Assembly (NCBI GenBank): GCA_965613025.1
Contig: CBFDUE010000023.1
Location: forward strand, 1-30,334
DNA length: 30,334 nucleotides
Origin: CAYTXJ01 sp965613025
GTDB taxonomy: Bacteria > Desulfobacterota > DSM-4660 > Desulfatiglandales > JALVMZ01
Reading direction: 5' to 3'
In this document: one piece after another, positions 17,749 to 25,497 of the stretch
Layout of the letters: each line of letters starts with the position of its first letter
Position numbering within the stretch: the first letter of the stretch is position 1
The notes under the pieces: generated by a model
What the model saw: only the letters and a program-made list of their open reading frames with translations
The model's database searches: none
What the model was told of the DNA's origin: nothing
Program-made: the position numbers and the translations under genes

Positions 17749-19074
17749 CTACTTTCTTCCAAGTGCCCTTTCCAGCTCTGCAAGTTCAATTCTATAGCCA
17801 TAGAGTGCCCTGTAGTAGTTCATCTCTGCCTGTGTAAGGAATGTCCTTGCATCCAACACCTCTGTGGAGGTGGTCATCTGTTGCTGGTATTGCAAATTTG
17901 TGATCCTGAAATTTTCTTTTGCTTGAATCAGAGCCTCCTTAGCTGTTTCAATGTTTTTCTCTGCCACCTTTAACCTTAAAAATGCCTCTTTGGTCTGAAG
18001 CCTGATGAGATCTTTCAGCCCTCTAAGCTTCTCCTCCAAAGAGCGTTTTTCATGCAGGGCCTTTCTAATTTCTGCCTTTGTTTTACCACCTTTGAAAAAT
18101 CTCCATTTCATCTGTAAAAAAATGCTTGCATTGTGAGCATTTCCAAAATCGTTGTTGCTGGCATTGAGATTATCCCCGCTCTGCTCATAATTAGCTACCA
18201 ATGCCACCTGTGGGTAGTAGGAACTCCTTGCAAGGCGGATTCTGTTCTCTGCATTTTTCAATGCCAGATGCATGGCCTTAAGCTCTGGCCGGTTTTCCAA
18301 GGCCTCTTCAAAGAGTTCGTTCAGGTTGAATAACACAGGTTGAATCTCAAGGATATCCTCTATTTTGGTCTTCTGATTGATATTCAGGTTCAAAAGGGTA
18401 TTTAATGAAGATATGGCGATATCAAGGTTGCTTTTTGCACTGACTCTGCTCTGTATAGCATGAGCAAGTGCTACCTTTGATTTTAGAAGATCGTTATAAG
18501 GAATCAGACCTTCCCTGTAGAACTTCTCTGCATCTTTTACGTGAGATTCCAATTGTTGAACCTCTTCTTCAGCGACCTTGAGCATCTTTCTGGCTAAAAG
18601 GATATTAAAATAGGCCAATTTTACACGTTTGGAAATCTCTATTGTGGCTTCCTGCCTTTTCAAGCTGGCAATATCCACCCCCAGCTCTGCCATCTTATGA
18701 AGGGTCAATAAAGAAAAACCTGTAAATATTGGTTGAGTGACCGTAATTTCCCAATGGAAATTGTCCTTTTCTCCAATATCCATCCTGGTAGGGCCAAATT
18801 TTGCATAGGGTGTCTCCTTTAATCGTGTGTAAGAGTATATGGCTGATAGCTCTGGAAAGAGATCTGCCCTTGCGCTCTTCTCTGCTTCAATGGCCGCTTT
18901 TTGCCTTTCCACAGCCTCCCTTATCAGGCTATTGTTTTTAATTGCAAGCTCAATTGCCATAGGTAAGGTAAGGATTCCCTCTTTAGACCCTGAGGAAAAA
19001 CAGATATCACTTAAAATGAACTGAAATAATATCAGCAATATAAGATATCGTATGAATCTATTCATGATCATCAT
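17749..19074 (-). CDS. TolC-family outer-membrane efflux protein
   Basis: The 441-residue protein has a signal peptide (hydrophobic stretch about 8-22) and two tandem outer-membrane-efflux repeats made of long amphipathic helices, seen in LPMAIELAIKNNSLI, AYFNILLARKMLKVAEEEVQQLESHVKDAE and the matching second half TKEAFLRLKVAEKNIETAKEALIQAKENF. The gene start lies within the last codons of tetR. Three ATGs are possible at 19074, 19071 and 19065; GAGAGG is best spaced for the first two. It forms the trimeric exit duct for the RND system. Confidence 0.93.
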   Translation of the reverse strand: MMIMNRFIRYLILLILFQFILSDICFSSGSKEGILTLPMAIELAIKNNSLIREAVERQKAAIEAEKSARADLFPELSAIYSYTRLKETPYAKFGPTRMDIGEKDNFHWEITVTQPIFTGFSLLTLHKMAELGVDIASLKRQEATIEISKRVKLAYFNILLARKMLKVAEEEVQQLESHVKDAEKFYREGLIPYNDLLKSKVALAHAIQSRVSAKSNLDIAISSLNTLLNLNINQKTKIEDILEIQPVLFNLNELFEEALENRPELKAMHLALKNAENRIRLARSSYYPQVALVANYEQSGDNLNASNNDFGNAHNASIFLQMKWRFFKGGKTKAEIRKALHEKRSLEEKLRGLKDLIRLQTKEAFLRLKVAEKNIETAKEALIQAKENFRITNLQYQQQMTTSTEVLDARTFLTQAEMNYYRALYGYRIELAELERALGRK

Positions 19075-19693
19075 CAGTGCCTCTCTTTATGACATTTTCA
19101 AGTAAGATAGTAAGGATCAGATCCGTATCAAAAGGATGTTTATTGGGATGTTCAAGGTGTTGAATTAAAAAAGAGCTTGTGATCCCATCAAGGGCTACAG
19201 CTAAAAGATAGGGGTCTATCTTTCTGAATACCTTCCTTTTGATTCCCTCGGCAAATATTTCAGCCAATTTCCTTAAGATATCTTCATACTGAGCCTTTAT
19301 CTTTTTATCCAGGCCGGCCTTCAACTTAAAAGGTATTCCCCGAGTCTCTGTTAAATAGATTTTTACAAACTTAAGATTCTTCATGAATACCCTGATCACT
19401 GACTCCACAAAATTCCTGATTTTTTTATATTCACTTCCAGATATATTTAGCGCTTCCATCAATGATGAATGAAATTCTTCCACCTTTTCCAGAACCATCT
19501 CCTTGTAAAGCTCTTCTTTGTTGTGGAAAAAGGTATATAAGGTCCCTACACCAAACTCCGATCTCCTTGCTATCTCTTCCATGGATACGTTATGATAGCC
19601 CCTTTCAGAAAAAAGCTCTAAGGCCCCCTCCAGGATCTCCTTTCTGTGACGCAACCTCTCCCTTTCACGCCGACTTAGGCCCTTAACTTCCAT
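19058..19693 (-). CDS. TetR/AcrR-family transcriptional regulator
   Basis: The 211-residue protein has an N-terminal TetR helix-turn-helix (about 14-60, ILEGALELFSERGYHNVSM, EEIARRSEFGVGTLYTFFHNKEELY) and an all-helical ligand-binding C-terminal domain. It is the first gene of the efflux operon and overlaps the TolC gene by 17 bases. This is the usual arrangement for a local repressor relieved by a pump substrate. A strong palindrome overlapping the promoter directly upstream is the likely operator, so the whole operon including tetR would be autoregulated. The ribosome binding site is weak. Confidence 0.94.
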   Translation of the reverse strand: MEVKGLSRRERERLRHRKEILEGALELFSERGYHNVSMEEIARRSEFGVGTLYTFFHNKEELYKEMVLEKVEEFHSSLMEALNISGSEYKKIRNFVESVIRVFMKNLKFVKIYLTETRGIPFKLKAGLDKKIKAQYEDILRKLAEIFAEGIKRKVFRKIDPYLLAVALDGITSSFLIQHLEHPNKHPFDTDLILTILLENVIKRGTDDDHE

Positions 19694-19712
19694 GATTTCA
19701 TCTTAATTCTGT

Positions 19713-19746
19713 ATTTTGAATCAGAATTCGAATTTTGATTCAAAAT
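19713..19746. promoter_or_regulatory. Near-perfect 34-bp palindrome, probable TetR operator
   Basis: The half-site ATTTTGAATCAGAATTC (17 bases) is followed by its reverse complement with a single mismatch: 16 of 17 pairs match. It begins 19 bases upstream of the tetR start codon and covers the -10 hexamer and the likely transcription start. That position suits repression by the TetR protein encoded just downstream. Symmetry this long without spacer is at the long end for TetR sites and may bind two dimers. Confidence 0.75.
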
Positions 19747-19771
19747 TTAAAGATATTTTTTGAGATGTCAA
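19744..19771 (-). promoter_or_regulatory. Predicted promoter of the tetR-efflux operon
   Basis: On the minus strand TTGACA (19771-19766) is followed after 16 bases by TAAATT (19749-19744), giving a leader of roughly 40 bases before the tetR ATG. The -35 box is a perfect consensus match. The palindrome overlaps the -10 box and start site. Confidence 0.6.
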
Positions 19772-19795
19772 GAAAGAAATTTAAAAATTTTTATC

Positions 19796-21157
19796 TTATT
19801 TTGATGATAGATTTGGTGTTGCAAGAAGTGATAATGCCCATGCAGCCCTTTCTATGCTCTGATAGGTCATAATCTGTTTATATCTTTCAACTCTTCTTCC
19901 AATCTCTTCTGTGTTAGGGCCATATAACCACATCACCACAGGTTTTCTATTATCTTTAGATACCACCTGATTCAGCTCTTCTGATATATTGAGGCCTTCA
20001 TATTCAGGCAAGTTCATGGCAACACCTATACACAATACCCCATCCACATTGGGATCCTGAAGCACCCTTTTAAGCACTTCAGAATATGCACGCTTAATTC
20101 CATGATTCATAACAGCAGGCCATAGATCAATGGGATTTCCTATCTGCATCCATTCAGGGAAAAGTTCCTTTATATAGTGCTGAGTCTCTCTTGAAAGCTC
20201 CGAAACCCTTAAACCATATCTTTCTATTGCATCACTTGCTATAATGCCACCAGCCCCTGTTACAGTTAGCACAGCTACTCTATTGCCTTCCATTAAAGGA
20301 AGATAAAGCAGTGTCTTTACTGCATCTTTCATGCTCTGGCTTTCATCAAGCACAATAATACCTGCCTGCCTAAGGGCTGCTCTATAGATCTGATAATCTC
20401 CTGCCATGCTACCACTATGCGAAATAGCTGCCCTTGCACCTGTATTACTACTGCCTGTCTTTAAGACCAGAATCGGCTTTTTTATTGCTATTTGAGATGC
20501 AAGCCTCATAAATCTTCTACCCTGCTCAATACCTTCCATATGCAGGACAATGAGTTTGATTTCTGGATCATCTCCCAGCCACTTAAGGCAATCATAAAAG
20601 GTGATATCACAGGCATTACCTATATCGATGCCCTTGCCAATACCTCCAATAAACCTCTCTGCACCCACAAAGAAAAGCCCTGACTGGCATATAAGCCCTA
20701 CAGGTGACTTTTCGATATTAAGGGGCATAAAGGAGGTTGTAAAATGTGCAAAGCTGTTTATAACTCCCAGGGTATTAGGGCCAAGTATCCTCATCCCAGA
20801 GGCCTTTGCAATTAAAACCATCTCATCCTGCATGACTTTGCCCTTCTCATCGGCATCTGCAAAGCCCTGTCCCACTACTATCACCGCCTTTATACCTGCT
20901 TCAGCGCAATCCCTGATGCTATCCAATACCAGTTCCCTTGGAAGACTAATCACCGCAAGGTCAATATTCGCCTTAATATCTTTTATATTTGGAAATGCTT
21001 TTCTTCCGAGGATCTCCTTTGCCTTTGGATTTACTGGGAATACCTTTCCTTTATATCCATATTCCAACATATTCTCCATCAGATTAAGTGAACCTGGCCC
21101 ACTTTTCCTGCTAACCCCAATTATAGCCACACTTTCCGGCTCTAAAAATTCTTTCAT
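19796..21157 (-). CDS. ADP-forming acyl-CoA synthetase, alpha-type (CoA-binding and ligase domains only)
   Basis: From the chosen start the protein has 453 residues. A CoA-binding domain begins at once (FLEPESVAIIGVS, 4-16; GPNTLGVIN, 126-134), followed by ligase domains with CQSG (157-160), the phospho-histidine in SHSGSMAGD (H247), and GNPIDLWP. There is no ATP-grasp domain, so a separate beta subunit would be needed for ATP/ADP chemistry; none adjoins it. The frame extends upstream to an ATG at 21262, but that extension overlaps the acyl-CoA dehydrogenase gene and has no homology, so the later start is preferred despite a weak ribosome site. It is the last gene of the MarR-led operon and probably handles the pathway's end-product or entry CoA-ester. 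Confidence 0.85.
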   Translation of the reverse strand: MKEFLEPESVAIIGVSRKSGPGSLNLMENMLEYGYKGKVFPVNPKAKEILGRKAFPNIKDIKANIDLAVISLPRELVLDSIRDCAEAGIKAVIVVGQGFADADEKGKVMQDEMVLIAKASGMRILGPNTLGVINSFAHFTTSFMPLNIEKSPVGLICQSGLFFVGAERFIGGIGKGIDIGNACDITFYDCLKWLGDDPEIKLIVLHMEGIEQGRRFMRLASQIAIKKPILVLKTGSSNTGARAAISHSGSMAGDYQIYRAALRQAGIIVLDESQSMKDAVKTLLYLPLMEGNRVAVLTVTGAGGIIASDAIERYGLRVSELSRETQHYIKELFPEWMQIGNPIDLWPAVMNHGIKRAYSEVLKRVLQDPNVDGVLCIGVAMNLPEYEGLNISEELNQVVSKDNRKPVVMWLYGPNTEEIGRRVERYKQIMTYQSIERAAWALSLLATPNLSSK

Positions 21158-21206
21158 GTCAAATTCCAAACCCTGATATCTGCTTCCCTCAGGCTCTTTT
21201 TGTTTT

Positions 21207-22358
21207 TCAGGACAATAGATCCCTTGCCACAATGACACGTTGTATCTGGTTGGTGCCGTCAAAAATCTGAATCATCTTTGCATCTCGCATCATTCTCTCC
21301 ACTGGATAATCCTTCATGGCCCCATAACCACCCAGGATCTGTACTGCATCAGTGGTAACTCTCATGGCAATATCTGAAGCAAAACACTTTGTTGATGAGA
21401 TAAGGCGACTTCTAAGTGCTCTATCATCAGAACCAGAATCCATCAAGGCTGTAGTTCGATAAAGGAGGGCTCGAGCCGCCTCTACCTGGATAGACATATC
21501 GGCCAGCATAAATCGTATTGCCTGGAGATTGGCAATAGGAACCCCAAATTGGATTCTCTGCTTTGCGTAAAAAAGCGCATAATCAAGGGCACCTTGGGCA
21601 AGCCCAACGGCCATAGCTCCAGGGCCATATGCCCTCATATCCGATCCGCCATCAAGAAAGATGTCCCATCCTCCACCTGCTCTTCCAATAAGGTTTTCTT
21701 TTGGAACTCTGGCATCTTCAAAGATAAGTTCGGACAGATCTGAACCTCTAAGGCCCAATTTATCTTCCTGCTTTCCCACGGAAAGACCGGGTGTGTTTCC
21801 ACTTTCAACCAATAGGGCTGATATTCCTTTTTCCTTCTCCCCTTCCCCAGTTCGAACAAAGAGAAGTATAAAGTGGGCTATTCCACCATTTGTTACAAAA
21901 CACTTTGTGCCATTAACCCTGAAATATCCCCCTTCTAAGATGGCACTTGTCTGAATAGAAGATGCATTAGATCCATAATTGGGCTCTGTCATAGAAAATG
22001 CACAGACCTTATCCCCCTCTGACATCTTAGAGAAAAAATACCTCTTTAGCCTCTCTGAACCCCATCTGTCGATAATCTTTATAACTGCCTGTGTGGGGAA
22101 AAAGGTCATGGAAGTAGATGCATCCACTTTAGCCATCTCTTCCACCACCAAGGCAATGGTTGTATAATCTGCTTTTATCCCTCCGTATTCCTCTGGGAGA
22201 GCCATCTTAAACAGGTCATTTTCGGCAAGAATTCTGAGGATTTCAGACGATGGTCGGCCTGAAACATCCGCTTCCTTAGCCAGGGGCGCAATCTTTTCGC
22301 GCGATAATTTTCTCACCATCTCTTGAATCATTCTCTGCTCATCAGTGAAATCCATCAT
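21207..22358 (-). CDS. Acyl-CoA dehydrogenase family protein with Asp at the catalytic-base position
   Basis: The 383-residue flavoprotein has the standard three-domain plan: an N-terminal helical domain (DFTDEQRMIQEMV), a middle beta domain with CAFSMTEPNYGSNASS and GTKCFVTNGG, and a C-terminal helical domain with AKQRIQFGVPIANLQAIRFMLADM and GGYGAMKDYPVERMMRDAK. These enzymes introduce a double bond into an acyl-CoA and pass electrons to ETF. The usual base is Glu in the YEGTxxIQ motif; here it is IFDGTNQIQR, with D367. The shorter side chain suggests a bulky or cyclic substrate. The ATG at 22355 is better spaced from AAAGGA than that at 22358. Next upstream is the DUF35-SCP2 gene. Confidence 0.93.
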   Translation of the reverse strand: MMDFTDEQRMIQEMVRKLSREKIAPLAKEADVSGRPSSEILRILAENDLFKMALPEEYGGIKADYTTIALVVEEMAKVDASTSMTFFPTQAVIKIIDRWGSERLKRYFFSKMSEGDKVCAFSMTEPNYGSNASSIQTSAILEGGYFRVNGTKCFVTNGGIAHFILLFVRTGEGEKEKGISALLVESGNTPGLSVGKQEDKLGLRGSDLSELIFEDARVPKENLIGRAGGGWDIFLDGGSDMRAYGPGAMAVGLAQGALDYALFYAKQRIQFGVPIANLQAIRFMLADMSIQVEAARALLYRTTALMDSGSDDRALRSRLISSTKCFASDIAMRVTTDAVQILGGYGAMKDYPVERMMRDAKMIQIFDGTNQIQRVIVARDLLS

Positions 22359-22407
22359 AACATCCTTTATCTTTTACTAAAAATGCTGTCTTATTCCAGA
22401 AATTCTT

Positions 22408-23406
22408 TCATAAATTGGACCGCTTCTTTTTAGAGCGGGCGACTGAGCGTGCCATCCTATCCAGTTTAAAGATAGTGTTAAACTCCTTGTTTTTGCTTAT
22501 CCAGAGCCTGCCATCTATTACAGAATCAGTAATTGCCCCTCTATATGCAAGGCCATCTAATAGGGTCTTTGGGTCTTCAGATACCATAACAAAATCTGGT
22601 AGATCTACTCTTTCAGGAACTGCCTGAATATTTCCATCATCAATTATTATTGAAAACTCTCCTCCCTTTGTCTTTACAAGTATCTTGCGCCTCCATCCCA
22701 AGATATCCTTTTTGGCACGATCATTCCTGTTCATCTCATCTACAATGGCCACTATTTCATCAAAGAGCTCTTTAAAATGTTCAATATCCGCATCTGTCGC
22801 ATCAGGAAGCCCTGGTTCAACTGGAGACTCCCAGTTTATATCTGATTCCTGAAGCCCTTTTTTCTCTACCTGCTCTTTTGTAAGTTCACCTTCTGGCACG
22901 CAAAAGATATCTGTCATCTCACCTATTCTTTTGTCCCTAAAGACCAGCTTTACCCTTGTGCCCTTCTTTAGGATTCCAGGCCTTAATATGCCAGTAGTGG
23001 TATATAGATTAATGCTTATAGCGGTATCCGCACCATCAAATACCACCCTGCCCCTTCCATATGGTGCCATATCCTGAAAGAGGGATGTTGCAAAATATGT
23101 AATGGGTGGTGTGCTGATAAGTGCACCTGTTTGACCCACCTCAATAAGCTCAGTAGGGGAAAAGTTGCAATCAGGACAATGGGTAAGGAACGGTGGCACC
23201 CTTACAATCCCACAACTTTTGCATCTACAGCCAAGCAGTCTCTTTTCATCCCTTATTGCAAGGAAAAATGGGGAAAATTCTCCCTTTGATCTCCTATAAA
23301 ATGTATACATTGCGTCATTTGAAATCAGATATTCCTTTCCATCAATGTTTTCAACATATGATCCTTTATCAGGTATATATTTTGATGGAATAACCTTTTC
23401 TGACAT
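22408..23406 (-). CDS. DUF35 zinc-ribbon/OB-fold protein fused to an SCP2-like domain (thiolase partner)
   Basis: The 332-residue protein has an N-terminal rubredoxin-like zinc ribbon with C62-x2-C65 and C77-x2-C80, then an OB-fold (about 88-172, TGALISTPPITYF, GRVVFDGADTAISINL). Both are typical of DUF35 proteins that pair with thiolases or HMG-CoA synthase and shape the CoA channel. A charged linker leads to a C-terminal domain (about 238-318, KILVKTKGGEFSIIIDDG...DGLAYRGAITDSVIDGRLWI) that resembles the SCP2 sterol-carrier fold. The start is the ATG with AAGGAGG eight bases upstream; an ATG seven codons earlier lacks such a site. The gene follows the Cys-less thiolase-like gene by 13 bases. 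The SCP2 call is from pattern only. Confidence 0.82.
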   Translation of the reverse strand: MSEKVIPSKYIPDKGSYVENIDGKEYLISNDAMYTFYRRSKGEFSPFFLAIRDEKRLLGCRCKSCGIVRVPPFLTHCPDCNFSPTELIEVGQTGALISTPPITYFATSLFQDMAPYGRGRVVFDGADTAISINLYTTTGILRPGILKKGTRVKLVFRDKRIGEMTDIFCVPEGELTKEQVEKKGLQESDINWESPVEPGLPDATDADIEHFKELFDEIVAIVDEMNRNDRAKKDILGWRRKILVKTKGGEFSIIIDDGNIQAVPERVDLPDFVMVSEDPKTLLDGLAYRGAITDSVIDGRLWISKNKEFNTIFKLDRMARSVARSKKKRSNL

Positions 23407-23419
23407 GATCACTTCCTCC

Positions 23420-24616
23420 TTATTCATGCTCTAAGATAAGACATACTGTATATTGTGCTACTGTGCTTCCTGTTCCATGAACAAGCGCTGTGTGGAGTCC
23501 TCTTTTGATTAATTCATTCCTTGCAGACCATGCAGACATGATATTACTTGCACCAACTGCATGGCCACAATATATAAGCCCACCACAAGGATTTACCAGA
23601 TATTTGCCTCCTTCCAGCATGAGGCCATCCTCTATTAGAGAGTCTGCCCTGCCAAGGGGCACAAGCCCAAATTCTGCCATGCTTATCTCAAGCTGATGCA
23701 CAAATGCATCATGGAGCTCAATCACCTGAATGCTCTCTGTGGGATCCTTTATGCCTGCCATCTCATATGCCCTTCTGGATGCATAGTAGTCAGACATGAT
23801 GCGCGACATGATCTTCTGATTCTTTCCTGCAAATGAATGCTCATTTGCCTCACCAACACCTGTTATCCATACAACAGGTTTGCCACTTGCCTTTGATATC
23901 GCCCTTGCGGTCTCCTCTTCTGCAAGGATCAATGCTGCTGCACCCTCTGTATATACACATATCTCAAGCTCTTTAAATGGATATACCACCATCCTTGAAT
24001 TCATTACCTCTTCAGGTGTAACCTGATCAAACTGCCTCTGTGCATACCTGTTTGTCTTGACCTGCTGACTCAGCAGGGATGATATCTGTGCAGTGATCTC
24101 TGGCTTTAGATCCCCAGGGTGCTCATCCATATAGGCAAGCACCACCTCTGCATAGCTGTCTGAAGCGCTCCAGCCAATGGGCTGTTCAAAGAAGCTGTCT
24201 CCTGACCATCCAATAGACTTTATCACCTCTGGTGTTGCAGACATGGACGAAAAATCAAAGCAGTCTGTTGCCTTCTCCACTCCCAGCACAAGCGCTGTTC
24301 TGAATCTGCCTGCACTAAGATATGCGTGTGCTGCAGAGATGGTATAAGCACCTGTTGCACCACCAGTTGTGATCCTTATCCCAAACTTGTTCTGCATGCC
24401 TAAAAGTCCATGTAGAGCGTGTTCTGGAATAGCTGCCCTCTCAAATATGTCATTATAGATGCCATAGAATACAGCATCTATATCCTGAATAGATATCCCT
24501 GCATCCCTTACTGCTTCTCTTGTTGCCATCTGGGCAAGCTCATAGTAGGTCTTCTCAACCCATCTCCCTTTAAAGGGAGTAACTCCTGCTCCAACAATCC
24601 CTACCCTCTTTGACAT
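23420..24616 (-). CDS. Thiolase-like protein (SCP-x/archaeal type) lacking the nucleophilic Cys
   Basis: The 398-residue protein has the thiolase fold: KRVGIVGAGVTPF at the start, EGAAALILAEEE in the middle, then HDAF (302-305) and NPCGGLIYCGHAVGAS (342-357) with the second active-site histidine H352. At the usual nucleophile site, where relatives read CASG, it has GATG, so Cys is replaced by G86. Claisen-type thiolysis by the normal covalent route is therefore unlikely. It could be a structural or acyl-binding partner of the DUF35-SCP2 protein, or catalyse another reaction. The ATG follows AAGGAGG. Confidence 0.88.
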   Translation of the reverse strand: MSKRVGIVGAGVTPFKGRWVEKTYYELAQMATREAVRDAGISIQDIDAVFYGIYNDIFERAAIPEHALHGLLGMQNKFGIRITTGGATGAYTISAAHAYLSAGRFRTALVLGVEKATDCFDFSSMSATPEVIKSIGWSGDSFFEQPIGWSASDSYAEVVLAYMDEHPGDLKPEITAQISSLLSQQVKTNRYAQRQFDQVTPEEVMNSRMVVYPFKELEICVYTEGAAALILAEEETARAISKASGKPVVWITGVGEANEHSFAGKNQKIMSRIMSDYYASRRAYEMAGIKDPTESIQVIELHDAFVHQLEISMAEFGLVPLGRADSLIEDGLMLEGGKYLVNPCGGLIYCGHAVGASNIMSAWSARNELIKRGLHTALVHGTGSTVAQYTVCLILEHE

Positions 24617-24631
24617 TGAAATTTCCTCCTT

Positions 24632-25483
24632 TTATCTATAATCGTATACGCCTCTGCCGGTCTTTCTTCCAAGACGGCCTGCCTTGACAAGTTTTACAAG
24701 CAGAGGTGCAGGACGGTATTTCTCACCAAGCTCTCTGTGAAATGTCTTCATACATGAAAGAAGTATATCTAAACCAAATGCATCTGCTGCTGCAAGCGGC
24801 CCTAAGGGGAGACCGAGTCCCTTTGTGCAGCACCTGTCTATCTCCTCAGCACTTGCAAGACCTTCATCCAGTGCAATGAATGCCTCATTGACCATGGGAA
24901 GATAGAGTCTATTTATAACAAAGCCCGGGGAGTCTGAGACAGTAACGGTATCTTTTCCAAGACTCTTTAAAAACTCAATAATCGTCGTGTAGGTCTCATC
25001 TGAGGTATCAAGACCACGGATAACCTCAACCAATGGGGTAAGGGCCGCAGGGATAAGGAAATGGGTACCAATAAAACGATCAGGCCTTGAGGTTGCTGCT
25101 GCCATCTCTGTAATCCAAAGAGTTGAGGTGTTACTTGAAAAGATGGTCTTTTTAGGACATAATTTATCAATCTTTCTAAAAAGATCCTTTTTAAGTTCAA
25201 TATCCTCAAAGACTGCTTCGATTACAAGATCAGCATCCCCTACCGCTTCACTTAGATCTACAGTGGTCTTAATAAGAGAGAGTATTCTATCCCCTATCTC
25301 TTTATCCATCTTTCCTTTATCCACCTGTTTTTGGATAAATGAGCGGATCCTTTTAAGCCCCTCTTCAACAAGCTCTGGGGTTTTTTCCACCATCCATGTC
25401 TCATATCCTGCCTTGGCGCAGAGGATGCCTATCTGACTTCCCATGGTTCCAATACCAACTACACATACCTTTCTTATATCCAT
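24632..25483 (-). CDS. 3-hydroxyacyl-CoA dehydrogenase (3-hydroxybutyryl-CoA dehydrogenase type)
   Basis: The 283-residue protein is a short NAD-dependent 3-hydroxyacyl-CoA dehydrogenase of the Hbd type. The NAD motif G10-I-G12-T-M-G15 is intact. The SSNTS motif (116-120), catalytic H141 and its partner E153 in LVEVIRG are present. The usual HFFNP reads HFLIP, so the conserved Asn is I144, a change near the acyl group. SPGFVINRL and the C-terminal GLGLPLGPLAAAD and GRKTGRGVYDY complete the family pattern. AGGAGGTGA lies five bases before the ATG. It oxidises the 3-hydroxyacyl-CoA produced in the same operon's pathway. Confidence 0.95.
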   Translation of the reverse strand: MDIRKVCVVGIGTMGSQIGILCAKAGYETWMVEKTPELVEEGLKRIRSFIQKQVDKGKMDKEIGDRILSLIKTTVDLSEAVGDADLVIEAVFEDIELKKDLFRKIDKLCPKKTIFSSNTSTLWITEMAAATSRPDRFIGTHFLIPAALTPLVEVIRGLDTSDETYTTIIEFLKSLGKDTVTVSDSPGFVINRLYLPMVNEAFIALDEGLASAEEIDRCCTKGLGLPLGPLAAADAFGLDILLSCMKTFHRELGEKYRPAPLLVKLVKAGRLGRKTGRGVYDYR

Positions 25484-25497
25484 ATCTTCACCTCCTA

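Noticed and set aside
18990..19074. Lipobox in the TolC-like signal peptide (LSDIC)
   Set aside because: The residue before Cys is Ile rather than Gly, Ala or Ser, so lipid attachment is unlikely.
20601..21176. 191-codon ORF opposite the alpha-type acyl-CoA synthetase
   Set aside because: It lies antisense to conserved domains of a real gene and shows no known motif.
21158..21262. N-terminal extension of the alpha-type acyl-CoA synthetase
   Set aside because: It overlaps the acyl-CoA dehydrogenase gene and lacks homology, and the CoA-binding domain begins at the later ATG.
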